Positions 25,282 through 32,987 of a stretch of 56,288 bases of DNA are shown here, in pieces. The stretch's first letter is position 1. Every line of letters begins with the position of its first letter. The position numbers and the translations under genes are program-made. Origin of the DNA: Thermomicrobiaceae bacterium (GTDB taxonomy: Bacteria; Chloroflexota; Chloroflexia; Thermomicrobiales; Thermomicrobiaceae); NCBI GenBank assembly GCA_014874455.1, contig JADBJL010000054.1, positions 1 to 56,288 on the forward strand, given 5' to 3'. The notes under the pieces are model-generated. The model searched no databases, was not told the DNA's origin, and worked only from the letters and a program-made list of their open reading frames with translations.

Positions 25282-26331
25282 ATGGTCGTCCCGGTGCTGG
25301 CGCAACCGGAGATCCAGGACGAGCGTGCTGTGCCCCGGGCCGGGGAGCGGATCACTCGCGATGCGTACGGTCGTCCAATTACCTACCTGCGGGTCTCTCT
25401 CACCGATCGCTGCAACCTCCGCTGTGTCTACTGCATGCCGGCCCACGGGGCCAAGTTCGCGCCGCGCGAGGAGCTACTGACCGACGAGGAGCTGCTGACG
25501 GTCATCCGCGCGGCAGCCAAGATCGGCTTCAGCAAGATCCGGCTCACCGGCGGCGAGCCGACCATCCGGCCGCACGTCGTCGACCTGGTGCGCGAGATCG
25601 CCCGTATTCCCGGCATCGAGGACATCTCGATGACGACCAACGGGCTGCTGCTGGAGCGCATGGCGCACGACCTCAAGGCGGCTGGCCTCAAGCGGATCAA
25701 CATCAGTATCGACACCCTGGATCCGATCCGCTACAAGGTGATGACCCGCGGCGGCAAGATCGAGAAAGTCTGGGCGGGGATCGCGGCGGCCGAGGACGCC
25801 GGCCTTACGCCGATCAAGCTCAACGCCGTGGTCGTGCGCGGCATGAACGACCACGAGGTACCGGATCTCGCCGGGCTGACGATCGATCGCCCCTGGCAGA
25901 TGCGCTTCATCGAGGTGATGCCGCTGGAGGGGGTCGCCGAGGTGCACGACACCGGCCTGGTGACGACCGCCGAGACGATCGAGCTGATCGAGCGCGTCCA
26001 CGGCAAGCTGGTCAAGCTGGAGGCACCGCTCGGTGACCCGGCGCGCGTCTATCAGATCCCTGGCGCGCGGGGAACGCTCGGGTTCATCAGCCCGGTGAGC
26101 GAGCCGTTCTGCGCCTTCTGCAACCGCATCCGCCTGACGGCCGATGGCAAGCTGCGCCTCTGCCTTTTGCGCAACGACGAGGTGGACGTGCGCGAGATCC
26201 TGCGTTCCGGCGGGACGGAGGACGACCTGATCGAGCAGATCCGGTTCGGCGTCTGGCGCAAGCCGTGGGGCCACGGGCTGCGCGAGGGCGACCGGAACAC
26301 CGGCCGAGGCATGAGCCAGATCGGCGGCTAG
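25282..26331 (+). CDS. moaA: GTP 3',8-cyclase (molybdenum cofactor synthesis)
   Basis: MoaA is a radical-SAM enzyme that rearranges GTP to 3',8-cyclo-GTP, the first step of molybdopterin synthesis. The 349-residue product has the radical-SAM CxxxCxxC (RCNLRCVYCMPAHG, near residue 50), the second [4Fe-4S] site at the C-terminal part (CAFCNRIRLTADGKLRLC), and the terminal Gly-Gly (MSQIGG) needed for activity. ATG at 25282 follows GAGAGGAG; the longer frame from 25225 has no site. No other moa gene is adjacent, so partners are elsewhere. Confidence 0.97.
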   Translation: MVVPVLAQPEIQDERAVPRAGERITRDAYGRPITYLRVSLTDRCNLRCVYCMPAHGAKFAPREELLTDEELLTVIRAAAKIGFSKIRLTGGEPTIRPHVVDLVREIARIPGIEDISMTTNGLLLERMAHDLKAAGLKRINISIDTLDPIRYKVMTRGGKIEKVWAGIAAAEDAGLTPIKLNAVVVRGMNDHEVPDLAGLTIDRPWQMRFIEVMPLEGVAEVHDTGLVTTAETIELIERVHGKLVKLEAPLGDPARVYQIPGARGTLGFISPVSEPFCAFCNRIRLTADGKLRLCLLRNDEVDVREILRSGGTEDDLIEQIRFGVWRKPWGHGLREGDRNTGRGMSQIGG

Positions 26332-26471
26332 GCCTTCACTCCCCCGCGATCTGGCTCCCTCTCGGTACACTGGCACGCTGACCGTGGGCGGTCGGCCTCG
26401 TCATGTCCGTCTCTTCCCCGTAGCGGCTGGTTCCCGGCCGATTGAACCCGCTCGCAACAGGCGTGACTCCC

Positions 26472-26966
26472 TCAGCGTCCCGGGGTTCGGGGTACAGGCG
26501 GGACGGCCTGGATCGCCTGCCCGCGTTGCGCACGGAGGATAGACACGAGCAGTTCGAGCGCGGCAGCCATTTCCGGGCTGCGTACGAGGTCGAGCGCCTC
26601 CCGGAGGCCCAGCCGCTCGGTGCGACGCTGGAACCGCGGATAGGCTTCGTTCATCACTGCCGGAGCTCGCATCGCCAGGTCGAAAAACGGCTCGTAGCGG
26701 AGCTGGCTCAGGACTCCCAGTAACATCATGGCGTTGGCGATCATGCCCATGAGTTCGGGACGGTTGATGGCGCTGAAGGTCTCGTCGAACTCCTCGAGGG
26801 TCGCGTTGAGGCCCGCGAGGACGCCGCTAGCTGCCAGCAACTCGACCGTGTCCAGGAGCTGTTCGATGGCGTCGGCATTCGCGGCGACGCGGGCCAGCAA
26901 GCGGTCGAGGCGCTGCTGCTGTTCCGGGGTCAGTCGTTCGACTGGTGTGGTCTCGTGCCCGCTCAT
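26472..26966 (-). CDS. DUF1641 protein, partner of the sulfide:quinone oxidoreductase-like flavoprotein
   Basis: This 164-residue, mostly helical protein matches the DUF1641 family, commonly encoded beside sulfide:quinone or related flavoprotein oxidoreductases. The long N-terminal helix (LDRLLARVAANADAIEQLL) precedes a helical core with GVLAGLNATLEE and a basic C-terminus. It starts 13 bases after the flavoprotein stop, with AGGGGAG before the ATG at 26966. A longer frame from 27002 overlaps the upstream gene and is less likely. It has no enzyme motif; a role in complex formation or membrane attachment is inferred. Confidence 0.8.
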   Translation of the reverse strand: MSGHETTPVERLTPEQQQRLDRLLARVAANADAIEQLLDTVELLAASGVLAGLNATLEEFDETFSAINRPELMGMIANAMMLLGVLSQLRYEPFFDLAMRAPAVMNEAYPRFQRRTERLGLREALDLVRSPEMAAALELLVSILRAQRGQAIQAVPPVPRTPGR

Positions 26967-26979
26967 GTCGGTCTCCCCT

Positions 26980-28134
26980 CTAGTGTCCGAACAGGTTGGC
27001 AAACCAGTAGCGCTCGAAGCCGACTTTTACCGCCCGGAACGCGCGCATGCCACCGAGCAAGCGGCAATCCGGCACCGTAGCTCGGCCGAAGAGCTTGTCG
27101 GTGAAGTTGCACCAGACGGCGGCACCCATGTATCCGGTATCCATGACGCAGATGCCCACCATGTTGTACAGCTCTCCAAGGTAGGCACCGCGCTCGCGGT
27201 CGATGATCTGGCTGACGACGTGTTCGGCCTGGAAATGAGCGAAGACGCCGGCCATACCGAGGCCGATAGTGGGCGCCACCGCGTCGCCGATACCCCACAC
27301 GTTGTCATAGCGCGGCGAGCGCATTGACGGCAGGGTCACGTCCATGTAGCCGTCGGCGGTCGCCAGCGGTGAGGTTCGAATCGCTTCAGGTGCCCGATGG
27401 TGTGGCACGATGACTGCGAAGTCGTACTCCAACGCACGCCCGTCCGACGAGATGAAGGTTCGGTTTTCCCGATCGTGGCGTGCGAGGTCGAATGCGCCTT
27501 CGAAGCCGACGCCGAAGTCGTCGAGGAACTTGCGAAAGCCCTCCACCATCTGGGGGCCGAAGGTCTCCATCGGCTGGGCCCACGGATGGAAGACCGTAAT
27601 CCGCGTGCGTTCAGCGACTCCGCGTTGCTCGGCGAGATACTTGAGCATGAAGGCGACCTCGAACGGGGCCGGTGGACACCGGTAGGGCCAGGAGAGCGGC
27701 CCGACGACTACCCGGCCTCCGTTGAAGTGGCGCAGTCGCTCTCGTAGCGCGAGCGCATGCGCCAGCTCCCAGGGAGCCTCGTACCCCGCGACCGCAGCGT
27801 CTTCGACGAGTTCCGAGCCGAGGGCGACGATCAGATAGTCGTACTCCAAGCTCCCCTGGTCGGTTTCGACCGTGTTGGCATCGGGACGGATACCGGTGAC
27901 CGTTGCCTGCAGCACGCGCGTTCCGTACCGTTCCTCGAGCAGCGTGAGCGGGCGCCGGATCTCGTCAGGCTCGCGCTTGCCTGTGGCGACCCACAGGTAG
28001 CTCGGCCGGAACTCGTGCCACTCGCTCCGGTCGACCAGGACGACCTCGAACTCGCCGGGCTGCCCCCACTTGCCGAGCCGGCTGGCAGAGACGGCTCCGC
28101 CGGTTCCGCCGCCGAGAATAACGACCCGCTTCAT
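26980..28134 (-). CDS. FAD-dependent sulfide:quinone oxidoreductase-like protein
   Basis: This 384-residue flavoprotein has the N-terminal FAD fold (VVILGGGTGGAVSASRLGKW), a second dinucleotide region (YDYLIVALGSE), and a C-terminal FAD motif WGIGDAVAP. RCPPAPFEVA resembles the conserved cysteine motif of SQR and flavocytochrome c sulfide dehydrogenase, and further Cys residues lie near the C-terminus (GICVMDTGYMG, VWCNF). It likely oxidises sulfide to sulfur and passes electrons to quinone. Other type II NADH dehydrogenase-like functions are possible. AGGAGGT precedes the ATG at 28134, and the DUF1641 gene follows. Confidence 0.85.
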   Translation of the reverse strand: MKRVVILGGGTGGAVSASRLGKWGQPGEFEVVLVDRSEWHEFRPSYLWVATGKREPDEIRRPLTLLEERYGTRVLQATVTGIRPDANTVETDQGSLEYDYLIVALGSELVEDAAVAGYEAPWELAHALALRERLRHFNGGRVVVGPLSWPYRCPPAPFEVAFMLKYLAEQRGVAERTRITVFHPWAQPMETFGPQMVEGFRKFLDDFGVGFEGAFDLARHDRENRTFISSDGRALEYDFAVIVPHHRAPEAIRTSPLATADGYMDVTLPSMRSPRYDNVWGIGDAVAPTIGLGMAGVFAHFQAEHVVSQIIDRERGAYLGELYNMVGICVMDTGYMGAAVWCNFTDKLFGRATVPDCRLLGGMRAFRAVKVGFERYWFANLFGH

Positions 28135-28218
28135 ACGTGACCTCCTGTCGACGGGGTGCTGGCTCCGGGAAGGTGGATGGGACTTGGTGGCGTGGTGGTC
28201 TATCCACCTGTGCCACAC

Positions 28219-28247
28219 AGCATAGGTGCCGTCGGTCGAGACTGCAA
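28219..28247 (-). promoter_or_regulatory. Promoter of the flavoprotein-DUF1641 unit
   Basis: On the minus strand TTGCAG (28242-28247), 17 bases, TATGCT (28219-28224). Start of transcription is about 80 bases before the ATG at 28134. Confidence 0.6.
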
Positions 28248-28274
28248 GGCGGTGACTGGAAAGAGCGGCCGCGA

Positions 28275-28303
28275 TTGACCGCGAGGAGCCGGCCTGCTAG
28301 CCT
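28275..28303 (+). promoter_or_regulatory. Candidate promoter of the M24-M20 peptidase unit
   Basis: TTGACC (28275-28280), 17 bases, TAGCCT (28298-28303). The -35 is good, the -10 weak. Confidence 0.35.
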
Positions 28304-28427
28304 GCCTCGCGAGGACGACGAGCCCTGGCGGCTCACGTGCGGCGGTATGAGGGCGACGCTGGAGCCACGCCGCGCATGGTACTCTGGCTGGCCTCGGAGC
28401 GTGGGTCGCTACACAGAGGGACGTGGT

Positions 28428-29621
28428 ATGAGCGCGACCAATCTGGTGCGGGAGAAGCTGGCCCAGGCGACGCAGGTGCTGCAGGAGTTGGACATCGACC
28501 TCTGGCTGCTCCTGGCCCGCGAGAGCGACGTGATCGGCGACCCCAGCCTGCCGCTGGTGGTCGGCACCAGCGTGACCTGGGAATCGGCCTTCCTGATCTC
28601 GCGGACGGGCGAGCACACCGCGATCGTCGGCACCGGCGACGTCGAGAACATCCGCCAGACCGGCGCCTGGCAGAACGTGGTCGGCTACGTGGAGGGCCTG
28701 AGCCGGCCGCTGCTCGAGGCGCTCGAGCGCTACGATCCCCGAACCGTCGCGCTCAACTATTCCCGCGACGACGTGCTGGCCGACGGCCTCACCCACGGGC
28801 TCTATCTCCTGCTCCAGGATATCCTGGCCTCCACGCCGTACTGGTCGCGGGTGGTTAGCGGCGGGAAGGTTGCCCGGCGGGTGCGGGGCCGCAAGTCGCC
28901 GGAGGAGCAGCGACGCCTGCGCCAGGCGGTCGCGACGACGCTGGAGATCTGGGACGCCCTGCGGGCCTGGCTGCGGCCTGGCCTGACCGAGCGGGAGATC
29001 GCGGCCTTTATGCACCGGCAGGTGCGCGAGCGCGGGCTGGAGACGGCCTGGGATCCGCGCTACTGCCCCACCGTCACGGCCGGCCCGGACTCTCCGGTCG
29101 GCCACGTCGGCCCCACCGACATCGCCATCCAGCGCGGGCAGCTTCTGGCGATCGACTTCGGCGTGCGGCAGGAGGACTACTGCTCGGACATGCAGCGGAC
29201 GTTCTACTTTCTGGCCGAGGGCGAGACGGCCCCGCCCGAGCCCGTGCTGCGGGCGTTCGATCTGGTCGCCGGGGCCATCCAGGCGGCGGCCGAGGCGCTG
29301 CGCCCGGGCGTGATGGGCTGGGAGGTCGATCAAGTCGCCCGCGAGCTGTTCGCGCGGGCCGGGGCCGAGGAGTGGAGGTTCGGGCTCGGGCATCAGGTGG
29401 GGCGGGCTGTCCACGACGGCGGCTGCCTGCTCGGGCCGCGGTGGGAGCGTTACGGCCAGCGGCCGTACGAGCGGGTGGAGCCGGATCAGGTCTATACGCT
29501 GGAACTCGGGGTGAGCGTGCCGGGCTATGGCCGCGTCAGTCTCGAAGAAGAAGTCATCGTCCACGCGAGCGGCTGCGAGTTTCTGGCGCCGCCGCAGCGC
29601 GAGCCGATCCTGATCGGGTGA
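28428..29621 (+). CDS. M24 family metallopeptidase, second copy
   Basis: This 397-residue protein is a second M24 enzyme, distinct from the one at 13.8 kb. The N-terminal domain is followed by a catalytic domain with metal ligands Asp in AIDFGVRQEDYCSDMQRT (two Asp), His in GLGHQVGRAVHDGG, Glu in TLELGVSVPG and Glu in SLEEEVIV. It probably cleaves a dipeptide, prolyl bond or similar substrate. ATG at 28428 has AGAGGG 8 bases upstream; longer frames starting near 28137 cross the promoter region. The M20 peptidase starts 10 bases downstream, so the pair is an operon. Confidence 0.88.
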   Translation: MSATNLVREKLAQATQVLQELDIDLWLLLARESDVIGDPSLPLVVGTSVTWESAFLISRTGEHTAIVGTGDVENIRQTGAWQNVVGYVEGLSRPLLEALERYDPRTVALNYSRDDVLADGLTHGLYLLLQDILASTPYWSRVVSGGKVARRVRGRKSPEEQRRLRQAVATTLEIWDALRAWLRPGLTEREIAAFMHRQVRERGLETAWDPRYCPTVTAGPDSPVGHVGPTDIAIQRGQLLAIDFGVRQEDYCSDMQRTFYFLAEGETAPPEPVLRAFDLVAGAIQAAAEALRPGVMGWEVDQVARELFARAGAEEWRFGLGHQVGRAVHDGGCLLGPRWERYGQRPYERVEPDQVYTLELGVSVPGYGRVSLEEEVIVHASGCEFLAPPQREPILIG

Positions 29622-29631
29622 GGAGGCTCCG

Positions 29632-30819
29632 ATGGAGCAGGTGGCGTCATCGCCTCGGGGCGAGCTGGTCGCGCGCCTGCACGCGCGAGCGCAGCACAGG
29701 GCCGAGGAATACCTGCGCGATCTCACGCGGTTGGTGAACCTGGACAGCGGCACCCTCGATGTCCACCTGGTGAACGAGGTCGGTCACGAGCTCGCCGCGA
29801 TGCTCGAGCGCGGCGGCTGGCGTGTGGAGCGATGCCCGGCACCCGGCTTCGGGAACCACCTGGTGGCGACGTTACCTGGCGACGGAAGACGGCGCCTGAT
29901 GCTCTTGGGACATTTCGACACGGTCTACCCGGCTGGCACAGCGACCACGCGCCCCTTGGCGGTGCGCGAGGGCCGGGCCTACGGGCCCGGAGTGCTCGAC
30001 ATGAAGGGGGGACTCGTGCTCGGCATCCACGCAGTGGAGTTGCTCGCCGGCTTCTCCGACCTCGCTCGGCCGGATCTGGTCTTCGTCCTGAACAGCGACG
30101 AGGAAGTCGGATCACCCACCTCGCGGCAGCTCATCGAGGAGACCGCGCGCACGGTCGATGCTGTCTACGTGCTGGAGCCGGGGCGGGAACCCGGCGGGGT
30201 GCTGGCGACGCGCAAGGGTGTGGGGATGTACACGGTGACGGTACACGGCCGCGCCGCGCATGCTGGCGCGGCCCCGCAAGACGGGCGCAGCGCCGTCCTG
30301 GAGCTGGCCCACAAGACGGTGCAGTGGCACGAGCTCAATGACTTAGACAAAGGCACCACCGTCAACGTCACTGTGGTGCGCGGTGGCACGCGGCGGAACG
30401 TCATCCCTGAGCTAGCCACGGCCGAGATCGACGTCCGGGTACCCAGCCGCGACGAGGCGACGCGGGTGGATCAGGCCATCCGCGAGATTGCCGCGCGGTC
30501 GTGGGTGCCGGAAACCCGGGCTGAGGTGAGCGGTGGACTGAACCGGCCGCCGATGGAGAAGCTGGCCGGCACGCTGCCGCTGTTGGAACTGGCGCGGCAG
30601 ATCGTCGAGCTTCTCGGACTCCCGTTCGTCGAGCTGACGAGCGGGGGCGGGAGCGACGGGAACTTCACCACGGCGATCGGGGTGCCGACACTCGATGGCC
30701 TGGGGCCGGTGGGGCGCGGGCCGCACAGCCCGGAGGAGTACATCGAGCTGGAGAGCATCCCGGCGCGGCTTACGCTCCTGGCCGCGCTCATCGCGCTGGC
30801 ATCGCCGCGCTCGGGTTAA
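29632..30819 (+). CDS. M20 family metallopeptidase (glutamate carboxypeptidase-like)
   Basis: This 395-residue enzyme of the M20/M28 clan hydrolyses C-terminal or acyl amino acid bonds. Its di-zinc ligands are recognisable: LLGHFDTVYP (His and Asp), GPGVLDMKGG (bridging Asp), NSDEEVGS (Glu base and ligand), EPGRE, and the final His in RGPHSPEEYIE. The dimerisation domain lies between (about residues 190-300). It most resembles CPG2-like carboxypeptidases. It is cotranscribed with the M24 gene, and its 3' end overlaps the convergent HxlR regulator by 32 bases. Confidence 0.9.
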   Translation: MEQVASSPRGELVARLHARAQHRAEEYLRDLTRLVNLDSGTLDVHLVNEVGHELAAMLERGGWRVERCPAPGFGNHLVATLPGDGRRRLMLLGHFDTVYPAGTATTRPLAVREGRAYGPGVLDMKGGLVLGIHAVELLAGFSDLARPDLVFVLNSDEEVGSPTSRQLIEETARTVDAVYVLEPGREPGGVLATRKGVGMYTVTVHGRAAHAGAAPQDGRSAVLELAHKTVQWHELNDLDKGTTVNVTVVRGGTRRNVIPELATAEIDVRVPSRDEATRVDQAIREIAARSWVPETRAEVSGGLNRPPMEKLAGTLPLLELARQIVELLGLPFVELTSGGGSDGNFTTAIGVPTLDGLGPVGRGPHSPEEYIELESIPARLTLLAALIALASPRSG

Positions 30820-31165
30820 GCCCCTCGTCGCGCCGACCTGCCGGGTCGCCGAGTAACCAGACTCGGCCGTAGGCACGCATGTCGCGGATCAGTGGTACCA
30901 GTGCCTGGCCCTTCGGCGTCAGCTCGTAGCGGGGGCGAGCCGACGCGGGATCGGCGAGACGCTGGATGACGCCCTGCTGTTCGAGCTGTTTGAGCCTCGT
31001 CGAGAGGGTCTTCGGGCTAATACCGGTAACTGACCGCTGCAACTGCGTGAAGCGCTTCGGGCCCTTCGCCAGGTCGCGGATGATCAGCGGCGTCCAGACG
31101 TCGCAGATGATCGACGCTGTCCGTGCAAGGGGGCAACGGTCGAGCGAGTCCTGGGGCGATCTCAT
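30788..31165 (-). CDS. HxlR-family transcriptional regulator
   Basis: This 125-residue winged-helix DNA-binding protein has the HxlR pattern: Cys in DRCPLARTASIICDVW, WTPLIIRDLAKGPKRFTQLQ, GISPKTLSTRLKQLEQ (recognition helix) and the wing YELTPKGQAL. HxlR proteins answer to small electrophiles or redox through the N-terminal Cys. ATG at 31165 and GTG at 31183 are both possible starts; longer frames are low-complexity. It ends inside the 3' end of the M20 gene on the other strand. Its target is not known. Confidence 0.85.
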   Translation of the reverse strand: MRSPQDSLDRCPLARTASIICDVWTPLIIRDLAKGPKRFTQLQRSVTGISPKTLSTRLKQLEQQGVIQRLADPASARPRYELTPKGQALVPLIRDMRAYGRVWLLGDPAGRRDEGLNPSAAMPAR

Positions 31166-31401
31166 GGTACGGGCGTCCTCCACGAGCTCGTCCTCTCCGA
31201 GTCGAACGAGCCAGCGGCCCGTGGGTACGGCCACTACTAGCCCAAGGATAGCACGCACCGGAGACGTTCGGATTGACAGAAAGCTCAAGCAGGGCTGAAT
31301 CCTTGCGATTGTGGTCGGATACGGGGTGGTGTTACTGGCGGGCACGGGTATGATCCTCACTGGGGAGCGGGGATAACTCGTCGTCGGTGCTGGGATGACG
31401 C

Positions 31402-32889
31402 ATGAGGAGCGAGCGCGCTCAGTCGACATACGATTCAGGGCTACCACAACGGATCTGGGAGATCCGCTTGCCGGCCTGGCCAGCGTCGACGGTACCGGCC
31501 CCGCGGCGGCTGGTGACCGCGCTCGGGGTCGTCGGCGCCGTCGCTGGTGGGGCATTGATCGGACTGGTGGCGGCGACGCTCGGCCCCATCCCGGCTGCCG
31601 GGCTGCTGGGCGCGGCGGTGGCCGGGATCGCGATCGCCAGCGATGCGCGGGCCGGGCTCTGGGTGGTGCTTGCCATCACCGCGCTGCTGCCGTTCGCGGT
31701 GATCCCCGTCAAGGTCGTGCTGACGCCCTCGCTCCTGGAGACGGCGAGCGCGGCGGTACTAGCCGTCTGGCTTCTTTCGCTCCTACTTCGACGCGACCGG
31801 GTGCTGCCGTCGCACGTCGCCGGGCTATGGGTGGCCCTGCTGCTGCTCGTGACGCTCTTCGCATTCGTGCTCGGGCTAGGGCGGGGCTATACCACGCAGA
31901 CGTACCACGACTACATGAAGTTCATCTTCGGCGTGCTGCTGTTCTACGTGGTCTGGAGCACGACGCAGGCGCTCGACGACGCGCGCCGGCTGCTCACCGT
32001 GCTGCTGGCAGCCAGTGGGCTGGCCGCGCTCGTTGGACTGGCCCTCTACGCCGCTGGCCCGCGGATCACGCTCTTGGCGCTGGCGAGACTGATTCCCTAC
32101 GGCTATCCCAGCGACCGCATCGTCCGCTACATCGAGGACGACCCGGCCAAGCCGATGCGCTTGACCAGCACCTCGGTAGATCCGAACTCCTTTGCCGGGC
32201 TACTGGCAGTGGTGCTGGTGCTGGCAGTGGTGCAAGGGATCGCGCGGCGGCCACTGCTGCCACGCTGGCTCTGCTGGGGTGCCGCGGCGGTGGTCGCCCC
32301 CGCGCTGCTCCTGACCTACTCGCGCGCCGGCTGGCTGGGAGCGGCCGCCGGCATCGGGCTGGCCGCCGTCCTGCGCTATCGCTGGATGCTTCTCCCCGGC
32401 ATCGGCGCGCTCGCTGGTGCCCTCACACTGGGGCTGGGCCAGGCGTTCTTCCAGCGGCTCTGGCTGGGCTTCACGCTGCAAGACCCGGCGACCAGGATGC
32501 GGCTAGAGGAGTATCGCACCGCGCTCGCGATCATTCGCGAGTATCCGCTCTTCGGGGTCGGCTTCGGCGAGGCGCCGACGATCGCGCTCTGGACAGGCGT
32601 CTCGAGCATCTACCTGACGATCGCCGAGCGGATGGGGATCGTCGGGCTGGCCGCTTTTCTGCTGGCTGTGGGCTCGATCGCGCTGGCCGGGCTGCGGGCC
32701 TGGCGCCATGTGAGGGATCGGGTCGAGGGCGACCTGCTCCTGGCGCTCGTGGGCGCACAGTGCGCGGCACTCTTTATCGGGCTGTTCGACCACTACTTCT
32801 TCAACATCAGCTTCCCGCACATGGCTATCCTCTTCTGGACTGTCCATGCTTTCATCCTCGCGGTGAGCCAGCGGGCGACCGGAGACTAG
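31402..32889 (+). CDS. O-antigen ligase/Wzy-like membrane protein
   Basis: This 495-residue protein has about 12 hydrophobic segments and the features of the O-antigen ligase/polymerase (Wzy_C) family: a large loop with RLTSTSVDPNSFAGLL, the YSRAGWLG motif (S-R-x-x-W), and the C-terminal EYPLFGVGFGEAP. Such proteins polymerise or transfer polysaccharide chains at the outer face of the membrane. It lies alone, with no glycosyltransferases near. A second long frame over the same region (31395-32945) is Arg/Ala-rich shadow. The start is ATG at 31402. Confidence 0.85.
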   Translation: MRSERAQSTYDSGLPQRIWEIRLPAWPASTVPAPRRLVTALGVVGAVAGGALIGLVAATLGPIPAAGLLGAAVAGIAIASDARAGLWVVLAITALLPFAVIPVKVVLTPSLLETASAAVLAVWLLSLLLRRDRVLPSHVAGLWVALLLLVTLFAFVLGLGRGYTTQTYHDYMKFIFGVLLFYVVWSTTQALDDARRLLTVLLAASGLAALVGLALYAAGPRITLLALARLIPYGYPSDRIVRYIEDDPAKPMRLTSTSVDPNSFAGLLAVVLVLAVVQGIARRPLLPRWLCWGAAAVVAPALLLTYSRAGWLGAAAGIGLAAVLRYRWMLLPGIGALAGALTLGLGQAFFQRLWLGFTLQDPATRMRLEEYRTALAIIREYPLFGVGFGEAPTIALWTGVSSIYLTIAERMGIVGLAAFLLAVGSIALAGLRAWRHVRDRVEGDLLLALVGAQCAALFIGLFDHYFFNISFPHMAILFWTVHAFILAVSQRATGD

Positions 32890-32919
32890 CTGGCCGCGAT
32901 CCGATCCCGGCCAGCGGCC

Positions 32920-32946
32920 TTGACAGCCAGCCTCAACCGCTATAGC
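32920..32946 (+). promoter_or_regulatory. Candidate promoter of the CocE-type hydrolase
   Basis: TTGACA (32920-32925) and TATAGC (32941-32946) with a short spacer of 15 bases, 42 bases before the ATG. Both boxes are good; the spacing is tight. Confidence 0.45.
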
Positions 32947-32987
32947 GTCGGAGCGGCTGTTCAACGTGACTGAGAGAGGACGTGGCC

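Larger units (their letters stand above)
28135..28427. other. Divergent region with two promoters
   Basis: It contains a strong minus-strand promoter for the flavoprotein (28219-28247) and a plus-strand TTGACC-17-TAGCCT (28275-28303) for the M24 peptidase. Nothing else is recognised. Confidence 0.5.

Noticed and set aside
27365-27385. GGTTCGAATC word like a tRNA T-arm
   Set aside because: It lies inside the flavoprotein coding sequence and no cloverleaf can be drawn around it.
31395-32945. 516-residue open frame overlapping the O-antigen ligase gene
   Set aside because: It is Arg/Ala/Gly-rich without hydrophobic segments or motifs; the alternative frame encodes a coherent membrane protein with Wzy_C motifs.
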